In this document: one piece after another, positions 31,801 to 42,200 of the stretch
Layout of the letters: each line of letters starts with the position of its first letter
Position numbering within the stretch: the first letter of the stretch is position 1
Source: a virus
IMG/VR virus record: IMGVR_UViG_3300032323_001444
Location: 1-53,330 of that record
Direction: 5' to 3' (one strand)
Length of the DNA stretch: 53,330 nt
The notes under the pieces: generated by a model
Database searches by the model: none
Told to the model about the DNA's origin: nothing
What the model saw: only the letters and a program-made list of their open reading frames with translations
Position numbers and translations under genes: made by a program

Positions 31801-32676
31801 TTCAAGAACATATCGTTCTTTGCGCATGACATGCGGTTGTTTGTGTTTGCACCAACGACATACGACACATTGAATTCTGCGGCGTATGTTTATGATCTAA
31901 GAACTGGTGGATGGACTAGATGGTTTGCTCCTGAATTGACATCTACTACTACAGGTTTCTCAGCAGCAGCCGCTTTGACTGGCGGTAATGATACATCCAC
32001 TATGTACATAGGTACAGAGTACGGACAGATATACAAACTGGTCGGTACTGCTGACAGAATACTTTTGCCGACATCAAACCCAACTCCTATTAACTGGACT
32101 CTGACAACCAGGCAGTACGGTCAAACTTACAGCGAAGGAATTGCTTACTATAACCTCAACCGTGTGAGTCAAGTTAATGTCCACTATGAGTCAAAAGCGG
32201 AGCTGTTCAAGTATACACAGCCATCATCTGGTAATGATTTCTTCGCTACACAGGACTTACAGGCTGGTGACCTCATCCGGTTTACACGGACATCGGGAGT
32301 AGTAACGTTAGGCACTAACTACTATGTACTGGCCACAGGCCTTACAAGGAGTAAGTTCCGTATCTCGTTGACGGTAGGAGGTGCTGAGGTAGCTAATCCT
32401 GGCTTCTCAAACGATGGCGCCTTCGTTCAGCTTATTGATCACACTGTTGGTTATAACGTTCAGTCAGTGTCAGCTGATGGAGTGTTTAGTCCTGTTGCTA
32501 CACCAAGTACGTTTGTGTTTGCCGGTGGCCAGAATAAGACTGTTGCGCTACGTGATGTATATCGCGATGTATTTTCACAATGTGTGCAAATTAGTCTTTC
32601 CGGATCCGGGCGCACGCCCGGAGTTATATATGCCACCCATGTGCATTCTTCGGATGCAAGGATTCCAAGAGTATGA
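28894..32676 (+). CDS. Tail nozzle-like protein (T7 gp12 type)
   Basis: 1260 residues. The N-terminus DNLWNDGGALTTRPGMHAQ is a typical start for nozzle/tail tubular B proteins: an early RPG and a beta-propeller-like layout with repeated RLFLAKDNTVYATWMLNG, GTSFTVSSKYDNEKITAL, GDGMIVSNTTSAVLL, SPRGTVSLFGRLMWMSPQGVLEF and LFVFAPTTYDTL. It would form the distal tail channel below the connectors. A module near 1120-1190 (IRFTRTSG...NYYVLATGLTRSKFRISL) resembles one in the fibre at 25693, probably an inserted appendage domain. Confidence 0.83.
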   Translation: MADTTRNAQAVRQTYTFGDRQFIGIDTNTTANRLQDGLVQVADNLWNDGGALTTRPGMHAQLTTPGDPIHNMLQYRQSNNTASKILVISGDPAVPNTVISEWSDGASALTPISSVTGYPQDSRIVQHGKYIYGVPGASGGSVWKYNGTTVSQVFMPRPPMINGKDHIQPVANPKTFVTKSIVGASDIDNDAAGSTFGFAFSTLAASYEMITATATADGYTFEADTDGSVPNATVWQNSGAGLATVKQYTNIDAALSGAEKISNYATQTGNKALLLDSGGDWIQKTMTAPTYTYDGTTFRTGMYSLRCLMYNNDSLDSRRNHGVFVTVTGLDVSSNPIVGCVFTQIVQPTVAQSVTDWKEISLFVDFRAFAGTMTQVRIKLQTANAAQTTTGDSRGVLVDNIALHPILCNLAPNSEVVNASGLVQIRTRQQSGSLSPLRAGYVKGVAVRISSLNVTDLSNRDTVSLRVEFPEAYRANPPYMSLGIKNTGSATINWTGYGIYDPKYGYMSWNIFGINQTSRNNVASVYVRLEQDFETTHDTVLMSIGELTTDGGLTPDVTYEYVFTRWKTEGGAERPPYYIENDVYTQGVEGLPSLASKSITTTAAMSMVELTLNPADTSNSNLDLRYDTTEIAVATPAGIDFTNTVPALDQLRVVSGATGSVVYVDTSGTTRTVAVTANVPTSLTFKIRSVTTAPFPIWVQHTCAYSGYEYGHICIYRRGQGVFPDGRLRLIAVIPTDAASATIGKNWRAEYISVTVGSAFKRIKFIDRVPDGDILYEAGPYEPGYPFESGRDNLPIGCTAITEHARRLFLAKDNTVYATWMLNGINEAPVYTTLVPDQSDPNIFTKGTSFTVSSKYDNEKITALLSYAGDGMIVSNTTSAVLLVLRENSVLPVLGFDPTNFTIQSMLREPSVGCVSPRGTVSLFGRLMWMSPQGVLEFNNGVPENKSIQLRKLLSMNSSMNSADIQAAPFKNISFFAHDMRLFVFAPTTYDTLNSAAYVYDLRTGGWTRWFAPELTSTTTGFSAAAALTGGNDTSTMYIGTEYGQIYKLVGTADRILLPTSNPTPINWTLTTRQYGQTYSEGIAYYNLNRVSQVNVHYESKAELFKYTQPSSGNDFFATQDLQAGDLIRFTRTSGVVTLGTNYYVLATGLTRSKFRISLTVGGAEVANPGFSNDGAFVQLIDHTVGYNVQSVSADGVFSPVATPSTFVFAGGQNKTVALRDVYRDVFSQCVQISLSGSGRTPGVIYATHVHSSDARIPRV

Positions 32677-33062
32677 GTTCAGTACTAATAGGTGGTTCAT
32701 CTGGAGATACAGCCAGCACAACACTGACTGTTGGTGTGGCTCCAGAGAATTACAGTTTTACGTTATCTAGACAACTAAACGTAACAGCAACCAGGACTCT
32801 AGTTGATTACAACAGTCTAGTTGCAGTAGATGCTACAGCCGGCGCCGTCGTATTGACGTTACCTTCTGGTAGGGCTGCTGGCGGTAAACTGCTAGTTGTG
32901 GTGAAGACTGATACAACTGGTAACACTGTAACGTTTACTCCTATTTCAGGAGAAAGTGTATTTGCGCCCACAGGCTTTAGTAGTCTCTCAACGAGGTACG
33001 CAACAGTAATGTTTATTGGAGTAACTATAGGAGCAACCAGCGGCTGGTTGAAGGTGGCGTAA
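32673..33062 (+). CDS. Small fibre/tail protein (129 aa)
   Basis: 129 residues, all-beta. TLTVGVAPENYSFTLSRQLNVTATRTLVDYNSLVAVDATAGAVVLTLPSG is a common short beta-sandwich found in phage fibres. It starts in an ATGA overlap with the nozzle gene. Likely a small appendage or nozzle-tip protein, perhaps a fibre-binding adaptor. Confidence 0.65.
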   Translation: MSSVLIGGSSGDTASTTLTVGVAPENYSFTLSRQLNVTATRTLVDYNSLVAVDATAGAVVLTLPSGRAAGGKLLVVVKTDTTGNTVTFTPISGESVFAPTGFSSLSTRYATVMFIGVTIGATSGWLKVA

Positions 33063-34420
33063 TGAGTTTAGACTTTTACAACGATTATTACAAATCCGGT
33101 TTGGAGGAAAGCTATGATGAAAATGGCTTACCTATGCAACCATATGTACAACCACAACAAGCAGTTGGACAACCACAACAAGCAGTGCGTGGGTCATCTA
33201 ATGGACTGATGGGGCAACTCGGTAACTTCGCTCGCCAATCTGCTCCTCAATACTTGATGAACCAAGCGTTTGGTAGGAATCTAGGCGGTGCAGGTCAACT
33301 AGGCCAATACGCTTTGCGTCAGGGTCTTGGTGGAGCTGGTATGAAGGCTCTCGGTATGGCCATACCGGGTGTAAATTCAGTTCAACTTGGCATGGCCGCT
33401 TTACCATTCCTTTCTAAGGGTTTGTCATCACTAGGTAAGAACCTATTCGGTGGCGGTAACCGTGGACCTAGCCAAGAGCAGTTAGCGATGGGTGAGTCTA
33501 AGGCCAACATCGGCAATATGCGTGGCGCATACGGTGCCGATATTGGTACTGGTCAATCTATGCTTGATCGGTACAACCCAATGATGGATGAAACCATCGG
33601 TCGGTTGCGTGATCTTTCCAATCGTGGACTTAGTTCCAGTTACGGCACAACACAGATGGCCGGCGCTGCGGCTGGTACGGAGGCTGCGCGACGTGCAGCT
33701 GAATCACGTATGCGTGCTACAGGCGGAATGCTTGGTGGCGGCCAGGCTTTATCTGGATTCGGAGGCATCAACCAAGCTGCTATCTCTGGAGCCGCTCAAG
33801 GTGCATATGATGTTGCAGGTCGTAACATGGCGATGCAACCTCAGTTAATAGGCCAATTACAAGGTGCTGTTGGTAACCAGATCAATCGTGGTGACCGCTA
33901 CGTGAATACTGGACGGCAAGGCATGTTTAATGTTGATCAGAATCTGTACAACATGAACTCAGCTGAACAGCGACAGAATCAAGCTATCAGTCAAGCTAAC
34001 CGCGATCGCGAGGCTATGGCGCTCGGTGGTGTTGCAAACTTGGCTGGTACAGCGATGGGTATGGAACAGAGTCGTCGTGACATGAATCGGTTTATGGACA
34101 TGTACGGTAATCAAGATGATGATCTAACCGCAGCGTTTGATCCATCAGGTGGTATGCCAATCCAACAACCTCCAATTTTTGGTCGCGGTGGAAACACTGT
34201 TAATCCAGGAGTAACCGAAGGAATGATTCAAGGTGGAAGTGGATTCAGGCCTGAAATATCTGGAGCGCTTCCATATCCATACGATCAAATACAAGTACCA
34301 TCTATGCCACGTAAACCTATGTTTACAAATCCTAGTAGGCTTGGCGGAGTATCGTCTAGGCCGTTTATTCCATTAGATGCTAATCGTGGTATCGGTTCAG
34401 TTGGGCAGATAAGGTTGTAA
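33062..34420 (+). CDS. Candidate ejection (internal virion) protein 1 (452 aa)
   Basis: Gly/Met/Gln/Ala-rich. After a Pro/Gln N-terminus come amphipathic Gly-rich stretches (GNFARQSAPQYLMNQAFGRNLGGAGQLGQ, MALGGVANLAGTAMGM) and a helical centre with Arg/Glu/Gln. Such composition is typical of podovirus proteins packed under the portal and ejected before DNA. It sits between nozzle and giant gene, as T7 gp14-gp16 do. Family not recognised; assignment is positional and compositional. Confidence 0.65.
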   Translation: MSLDFYNDYYKSGLEESYDENGLPMQPYVQPQQAVGQPQQAVRGSSNGLMGQLGNFARQSAPQYLMNQAFGRNLGGAGQLGQYALRQGLGGAGMKALGMAIPGVNSVQLGMAALPFLSKGLSSLGKNLFGGGNRGPSQEQLAMGESKANIGNMRGAYGADIGTGQSMLDRYNPMMDETIGRLRDLSNRGLSSSYGTTQMAGAAAGTEAARRAAESRMRATGGMLGGGQALSGFGGINQAAISGAAQGAYDVAGRNMAMQPQLIGQLQGAVGNQINRGDRYVNTGRQGMFNVDQNLYNMNSAEQRQNQAISQANRDREAMALGGVANLAGTAMGMEQSRRDMNRFMDMYGNQDDDLTAAFDPSGGMPIQQPPIFGRGGNTVNPGVTEGMIQGGSGFRPEISGALPYPYDQIQVPSMPRKPMFTNPSRLGGVSSRPFIPLDANRGIGSVGQIRL

Positions 34421-34424
34421 CGAC

Positions 34425-36242
34425 ATGGCAACATCAACAGGATTAGCGAGTGTTTTCAAGGGCATCGGTAGTGGTTACCTTAACGCTGTAAACCAAGGTC
34501 GCCGCGAACGCATGTCCACGATGACTAACATGCAACGCATAAAGTCTGATCGATCACGCAATGCTATTGAGGCTTTAAAGCTTCAGGCTATGCAGGATGA
34601 GAATAGACTTAAGCGCTTAGATGCTGCGTCTGACCGTGACTTCAAATACGCCGGCTTAAATCAGAATGCACTAAACGCTGCGCTTGGTGAGATCAATAGG
34701 TCCAAGAAAGAATGGGAAGGTCTAGACGAGGATAGTATCAGTACTAACGTCGCTGCTCTGCGTAACTCCCTGTTCCAAGCGTTGGGTTACAATGAGGAAG
34801 CACGACCATACGGTTTGAAGATGGAACAGATTGCAGGCATGGTACCGATGCCTGGCGAACAGATCCCGGGGCAGTTTACTACAGGTAACGTGCCTGGAGC
34901 AGTCATAGATCAGGGTCAGGGCCGTGGCGCAATCGAAGGGCTTATGCCTCTCGATAAAGCCGCTAAGGAATTCCCTGGCGTTATGGGTTTGCAGTCTGGT
35001 AATGAGTTCAACCCACAGACCGGACGATTCGAAACGTTTGAACGCAAGACCTTGAATCCTGCGCAACAAGGCATGGTCGGCATGTACGGTCCACCAAACA
35101 TTGATGCTCTACCACAGGATCAACGGGACCTCGGTACTGCTGCATTCAACATGCGCGGTGTACCTGACTCACGCTTCCGTAAACCCGGCGCTCAAATCCC
35201 AAAGGATGTTGTAGCATTCGGTGAGCGTGAAGCAAAGCAGGGACAGATACCTCTCACGGCTACGTACGGAATGCGTGAGCAAACGCGCGCAAAGATTGAT
35301 CAACAGAAAGCTTCTGCTGCCCTAACAAAGCAGCGCGCTACTGACCTACAGACAACTCTTACTCCAAGGCTAAAGATACTAGAGCAGAAGGGTCTTGGGC
35401 TTGCGTTAGACAATAAGTACAGACCTTTCAATGAGGCTTTGAAGCAAGCAACATTAGCAGTTCGCCAATTCTCTGCACAGGTTGCAGCAAATGCTGAATC
35501 TGGCCGTATGTCACGATTCACTGTTGGCCAGAATTTCAAGGAGCGCCAATTTACCGAACAACAAAACATGAATCAAATTGGAGTTGTCCAGAAGGGTATG
35601 GATACTCTAGGTAATCTTAAGTTGACACTTAGTACGAATGCACAGGCTTATGCTACAGCACTGAAAAGCGGTGATAAGGCAGGAGCTGCAAAAATCCTAG
35701 AGGCTGGTAATGAAGTTCGTGGACTTTACGGTCAAGTAGATAAATGGCTTAAAGAAACTAGTGGGAATCCACAAACAGCAATGGTAAACGTAGCCAATGC
35801 AATGGCGTCAGCCGAAAAAGCAAAAGAACGTCTGTCATGGGATCCAACAAATCAACAAGCACAGGCAGCATTGGCTGCGGCGAATAGCGTAATTAATACC
35901 CCGTACAACAGTATGAACTTTGGTTCGCCAGCTCCATTGCCTATGGCACAGTTCATTGGTACACAGCCAGGTCTTAGCCCAGAAGCATTGCCGTATGTCC
36001 AACAGATTATCAACAGTGGCAACTTCGGTAATGGCCGTCAACCAGACTCTGCTGGTGCATTTGGTGGCGGTGGTGGGTATATGCCAGGATTTGATAGGCC
36101 TGTTGGACCTAATATTAACCCACAACGGATAAACACAGGCGGTGGAGGTAAACCAAAACCAGTAAAGCCTACAGGTGGGCCTGGGCCAAAACCTAATAAA
36201 CCAGGACCTAAGCCAGGTACACCAAAGTTTTTAGATCTGTAA
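34425..36242 (+). CDS. Candidate ejection (internal virion) protein 2 (605 aa)
   Basis: 605 residues, largely helical and Lys/Gln/Glu-rich. A coiled-coil section (about 275-430, REQTRAKIDQQKASAALTKQRATDLQ) suggests oligomerisation. The C-terminal ~70 residues are low-complexity Pro/Gly/Lys (GGGGYMPGFDRPVGPNINP, then KPKPVKPTGG). It lies between the 452-aa protein and the giant. Likely a second ejection protein. No enzyme motif is visible. Confidence 0.65.
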   Translation: MATSTGLASVFKGIGSGYLNAVNQGRRERMSTMTNMQRIKSDRSRNAIEALKLQAMQDENRLKRLDAASDRDFKYAGLNQNALNAALGEINRSKKEWEGLDEDSISTNVAALRNSLFQALGYNEEARPYGLKMEQIAGMVPMPGEQIPGQFTTGNVPGAVIDQGQGRGAIEGLMPLDKAAKEFPGVMGLQSGNEFNPQTGRFETFERKTLNPAQQGMVGMYGPPNIDALPQDQRDLGTAAFNMRGVPDSRFRKPGAQIPKDVVAFGEREAKQGQIPLTATYGMREQTRAKIDQQKASAALTKQRATDLQTTLTPRLKILEQKGLGLALDNKYRPFNEALKQATLAVRQFSAQVAANAESGRMSRFTVGQNFKERQFTEQQNMNQIGVVQKGMDTLGNLKLTLSTNAQAYATALKSGDKAGAAKILEAGNEVRGLYGQVDKWLKETSGNPQTAMVNVANAMASAEKAKERLSWDPTNQQAQAALAAANSVINTPYNSMNFGSPAPLPMAQFIGTQPGLSPEALPYVQQIINSGNFGNGRQPDSAGAFGGGGGYMPGFDRPVGPNINPQRINTGGGGKPKPVKPTGGPGPKPNKPGPKPGTPKFLDL

Positions 36243-36249
36243 TGCAAGT

Positions 36250-36287
36250 CATACCTGCAAAGTACTCTACAGTACAATGCAGGTATG
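36250..36287. promoter_or_regulatory. 38-bp palindrome over the promoter and start codon of the giant gene
   Basis: CATACCTGCAAAGTACT (36250-36266), a 4-bp centre, and AGTACAATGCAGGTATG (36271-36287): 15 of 17 positions pair. The right arm contains the -10 TACAAT (36273-36278), 6 nt, and the ATG (36285-36287). It could be an operator for a repressor. In RNA read through from upstream it would form a hairpin that buries the start codon, so only the leaderless transcript would be translatable. Confidence 0.65.
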
Positions 36288-39200
36288 AATGAACGTCAAC
36301 TCAGACAATATCAATCAATTGCTCCCACTGTTAAAGCTCTGCGGGATTCCCCAGACTTAAGTACTAAAGCAGGTGCGCGAGATTATATTGCTAACGGTAG
36401 TCAGTACGATGACGTCTTATTCTCTAAATCATTCACGCGTAATGTAGATAGGCTCTTCAAGGAAGGCTTAGTAACACGCGACGATAAAGTTACTCTCGCA
36501 AAGTTTAAAGCTAGTCGTGCAGTAGAACTTGTCAACGATCAAGACAAGCGGCAGTACTTCACTCCTGACAATGAGTATCGTCCGGACCTTTCACCTGAAG
36601 CCATCTATGGTCTTCGTCAGTCTGCTAAGCAAGACTTTGGTAAACAGATTCAACAGACTCGCGAAGACGAAGAAGAATATCTAGGCAAACTGAAGTACAC
36701 GCGCGATGACGTGCAACGGTGGAATGATCAACCGTACACATTCCGTGATTTACAGACAGGTTTTGAACAACTTCCAGATGCTGGCGCTGGTGTCATATCT
36801 GGCATGAATAAGCCTATACAGGCAATGATTGAAGGTCGGCAGTCTGGAGATCCTAGCCTAGCCTATCAACAAAGTAACAACCCTCTTGTCGCGGCAGGAG
36901 AAGCATTCGGTACACCATTCCAAGAGCGTGTAGCTTCGATGCCTGGGACTATCTTCGGAGGAACACTCGGTTTCCGTGGAGCCGGCGGTCTAGCTGCGAT
37001 GCTCGCACCAAAGAAGTACAAGGGCGCTGCCTACCTCATGGCTGGCCTAGTTGGTGCTGCTGGTGGTGGAACGTTAGCCACAGACCTTAACTCCAATGTG
37101 AATGATAAAGCATTCGAGTTGATGCTTGGTTCAGCTGCCCTCAAGGCAAAGGAAGATTACAAAGGGCAACTAGCTGCCGACTATCCATTGATGTCGCGTG
37201 CTGGATCTATTGCTGGCGACCTGATGTTCTTTGCACCTAGCCTGAAGATTCCAGGTGTTGGTCTGCGTGAAGCCGCACGTCAGATATCGCAACGCGGTGT
37301 AACTAAAGCGCTGAAGAATACACAAGTACAAGCAACTGTCAGTGATATTGGCGACCGATCCATTGAAGCTGCACAGGGTATGTTTGAATCGTATCAACAG
37401 AGCGAGGCGGCAAAAGCTAAGGGTGGATTTGGATTGTCTCCTCAGGAGATTCTCTTTAATGGTGCAATAGGTGCATTGCTTGGTGGTGAGACACCATTGG
37501 GTAAAGCTTCGTTTGAATTTGCTAACAAGGTAACAGACCCAGCCTACGCACTTAACAAGCTTACAGAACTTCGACAGTCTAGAGAACTAGGTAAGCCAGC
37601 ACGCCCAATCGAGTCAGATATCACACCTTACGGTGGAGATGGACTCGAGCGCCTGAACCTTGGTGGTCGATACACGCCGGGTGTGGACTCTGCGGGTAGA
37701 CCAATACTTGCGGGTGCTGAGTATGCAGTTTATGACCGTGCTAATCGTAAGGCAAGCATAGTAGAAGATATGGCGTTACCTCTCGAGGGACGCCGATCTC
37801 AATATGCCGCCGAGCAATTGCAGACTATGACTGCTTTGTTCCAGCGCCAACCTGTCATTGCATACAGTGATAGGAAGTCAGGTGTAACTCGTAACATCAT
37901 TGGTATATCCAGAGACGCTGGTGTAGTAGTACGTGATGTAACTCCTGATGGCCGAAGCAAGATTATGGTCGTCCCAGTTAGTGCTATCTCCAACAAGAAG
38001 ATTGCAGAGAAACTGGTAGACACAATGTCGGCCCAGGGTGTAGCACCTAACGAACGACCGTCACAGTTTAATCCAGACAACTTTGATAACGCTGACCGAT
38101 ACGTTTACAAGCAGAACATCTATCTTGAAGAAGGCTTGGAGCCAGTTCCTGGTCGTGTTATTAAAGCTGTTGGTGATCCACGCCAGGGAATGTATATTGT
38201 TGGTTTGCCTGATGGTACACACATCCGTGTCAATGAGGGTCAGATCAATATCGATGACACGTCTGGTGCTAAGCCTGAAGTATTAGGCAACATCCGTGAC
38301 GAATACTTCCCTACGTATCTTGGAGAACTTGCACCACAAGAGCGCGTAGGTCGAATGCAATGGAAGTTCTATGATCCAGATTCCAACACAGCTGACGTAA
38401 TAGAACTCACACCAGAACAGAACCGCGCTGTTTCTCGTGCTAGGTCCGCAAAGAGTTACCTGTTCGATAACGCTCGGGCTATTACTGATAAGAAGTCTCG
38501 TGACCTAGCCATCGAGGCAGCACGATCTGAGATAGCTGCTGACGTAGAAGAGGCTATGGGATTTGAGCCTGCCGACGGTAGATTCAAGCGCGCTGATGTA
38601 ATCGACGTTATGACTGCTGAGTTTGGCCAACAGACTGCAATCGTGACGGAACTAACTCCACGCGGATATAAAGTGCGACTCGTTGATTATCCACGTAAAG
38701 CCGCCTTTGTCGTGCAGAATCCCATGGTTGTCGCCGATCAACTAGGTAACCCAATCACTCCAGCTGAAGCAGAGACAATGATTGGAGAGGATGTAGACGG
38801 AGATGGTAGCATTGGATCCGTTTCCGCGCGTACACCTACGGAAGGGGCCGAAGATACTGCTGTAGAGCCAGAGATGACTCCAGTTGAATCACGGGCTACT
38901 GAAGATGTTGATGTTATTGAACTAACATCAGCAACAAAGGGTCGTGTCAACAGCGCATTGCGTAACCTGTTGGAGTCAGAGGACTTCACTGATATGTTCC
39001 CTGAATTGGGAACCGCCGAGCCGGCTGTTGAACCTGAATCCCCTATAGTTGAAGATACTACCGCCGTAGAAGGTGAACCTGCCGATGAAACAGTTGTTGA
39101 GGGTGAACCAGAAATCCTTGGTAGCGATGTATTGCCAATGCGTGAATCAGTTGATACTGATGTCGCAGATACTGAGGCTACGACAGAATTTACATCAGCC

Positions 39201-42200
39201 AGGACATTCAATGTCCGAACCAGATACAAGCACGTATACGGAACTATAGATCGTAACGATAACGGTACCGTCTCTCTACAACTGCGTCTACAAGAGTTTA
39301 ACCCAAAGGGTGAGGTCACTGGCGACTACCGTACAACGTACGCGCTTCGTGGTAATCCAGACGGAAGCTTTAATCTTTACAACTCCATGTCGAGTCCTGA
39401 TGCTACTGGTACTCCAGATGCTGTATATACACCAGCAACCTCTCTGGGGCGTCGTGACGCCATTAATAAGGCTATTCAGTACTCAGTTGCGTACGCTACT
39501 GGCCAGGCAGTACGAGATCGAACGTTTGTCATTACTGCTCATCTTGCAGATTCGACAGCAGATGATGCCGAGAAGGCACGCAAAGCTGCTGAACTTGCAG
39601 ATAAGGCTGAAGCCCGTAAGCGTGAGCGCGAGGAAGCTGAAGCAAAACGTGAGGCCGAGCGCGAGCGTGAGCGTCAGTTCCGTCGTGAGTTGCTTGATAA
39701 GCAATTGGAAGCACGTCGTATTCAAGAAGAAGCTAATCGTGAATTACGTCGCCAACAAATTGAAGTAGACAGAATGAAGGCAGCTAAGACTGCTGAACTT
39801 GAAGCAGCCAAACTTGCTATCGATGAACTTACTGCCAAGTTAGCAGCAGAGCAGACTCGTGCGTCTGACCAACAGCAAGAATTACGCGACGAGTTGGCCA
39901 AGATTAGAACAGAACTTGGTCAAGCAGCCGCTGCGGCAGCAGCTGCGCGTAGCGAAGAGGCGCGTCAGATTGCTGAGGACCTACGTAAGGAGTTACTGGA
40001 CCAGAAGGCGCAATACGAAGCGGCGATCGCAAGTCTACAACGCATCATCGAGAATGGCCGACCACAAACAAGTACAGACCTATCGTCAATGCAGGACTTG
40101 ATTGAGGCGCTTACAAAGGCTATTACAGATGCCAATGAACGATCGGCAAACATAGCGGCTGCGTCAAGTATAAGCGACGCTGCACTGGCAGAGCTTACGG
40201 ATAAGCTAAATAAGTCAATTGAAGAGGCTAAGCGTCGCGAGGAAGCTTACCTAGCTGAGATACAGGCCGCTAAGGACGAACTCGAAAGACTTAAGCGTGA
40301 ACTGGAAGCAGCACGCAATAATGCTGATGATGCTGGTCGTTCAAGAGGTCGGTCACGTCGTCGTGTACGTGAGCGCCCAATGATCGACGAAGCGCCATCT
40401 GATGTCGTTAATAGTCGTGTCATTGAGACTGTATTACTTGATATAGGCGGCGATGTGATGGAGGTTGAGGCAACACCAGTTGCAAACCAACGACAACTAC
40501 AAACTGTACTAGTAGAGCAATATAAATTCAGTAGTGACGGCGCTTACTTCTTTAGTGGTATTGTTGACAACTTTGCCCGTGCGTGGGCTGTGCGACAAGT
40601 CGAGGCAGGTGGCCGTACGGTTTTAGGTACACACTCTGACTTAATGACATCTGGCCGATCTGGTGAAACAGTAGTCGAGGTGACTGATGAAGAAGGAAAC
40701 CTCATTGATGAGATGGTCTACCGGACTATGTTCAACACCGACCCTGCGGTACTAAAAAGCATTGCGTCGTACATGCGCGTGTTCTACAAAGAGCGCCTTG
40801 CTTCCTTTGCTTTCATTAATGACGCAACAAAACTTGATGCCGAAGCCAAGGGGTTTATTTTTACGCGTGCTAAGCAGACCGGCATGTCAACTAACGTCAT
40901 AGTTGGTTTGGCAGCTAGAGATCAGTTGACAGGTATCCATGAAGTAGTTCATGCCCTCATTCGTGGGATGGATTCCGAATCACGTCGTAAATTAGTCAAC
41001 CAACTTAGTAGGGCTGGCATCAACGAGGTTGTTGATATTGATAATCTGCCTGCACATATCGAAGAACAACTGGTAGCCATGATGGTTGCCGATATTCAAA
41101 ACGGTGTGGCGCCGCGTCGTATAGAAGAAGTACTGCAAAAAGACGGAACAAAGGTCCGTAAACAAGTAGCACCTGCTCAAGGCTTAGGGACTGTTTATCA
41201 AGGTACGCGTCGTTACCTGAACAGTGTTATTCAAACAATTGCTGCTAAGCGTCCTATTCGTCGTGGTCCAGACGGTACATACACAGTACGTTGGAGCGCT
41301 CCATATACAGGTGCAAGAATCTTTGCTGGTACGGGATTGCGTATTGATCACAATGGCAAGAAGCAATGGGTTACAGCTAAGAAAGCTATGACACCCACGC
41401 AGGAAGAATTCGACCGCTTCCCTGGGAGCCGTACTCGCATGGGTTACGTTAGTGTTACTGATGGCACTAACGTATTCGATGTACCTGTTACAAGTGTGAT
41501 TGAGTACGGTGGATTGACCAACGGTATGAATGCAAACTTGATGGATACATTGAGTTCATTCATTGGTTCTTACTACTTCGAACACTTGAAGTGGCTGAAA
41601 GCATCTGAACCACAGATGTTTGAAGGTTTCACAGAGCCAGGTGATGATGGGCTTGGCGATACAGGTGGCGATGGAACAGGAGATGATGGTGGCGGCGATG
41701 GCGATGGCACTGGTGATGATACTGGTGACGATGAAGACGGAACTGGTGACGATGAGGATGGCACAGGTGATGATAACACCGGAGATGGTGTATGGATGCC
41801 ACGCGGTGCCACAGGTATTCTAAAGTACGAATCAAACAAGCCATTAACTGCGCGTGATTATGACTTCCCAATATTCCTGATCAAATCCGTGAATATGTCC
41901 GACGCTACGATTGAAGCGTACTCTGACTTTGCTAAGTCAATGGGCGTACCACGCGAAAACGTATTCGTGTTCTCAAACCCGCCAAGGCTTAAGGACTTTG
42001 GACCACTCAATCCAGACCAACAGATATTCTCGATATCAGGATCAAACACCGCACCAATTGGATACGGTGTTGACTTCCGACGTCAGATCATTGAGAAAAA
42101 TCCACGATTCGGACCCGGCATCAATGTACACACGTTAGGGCAATTAATCCGTAGTCAAGAGACAAAGGATGCATACACTAATTTTGCTACCGCATTTGCT

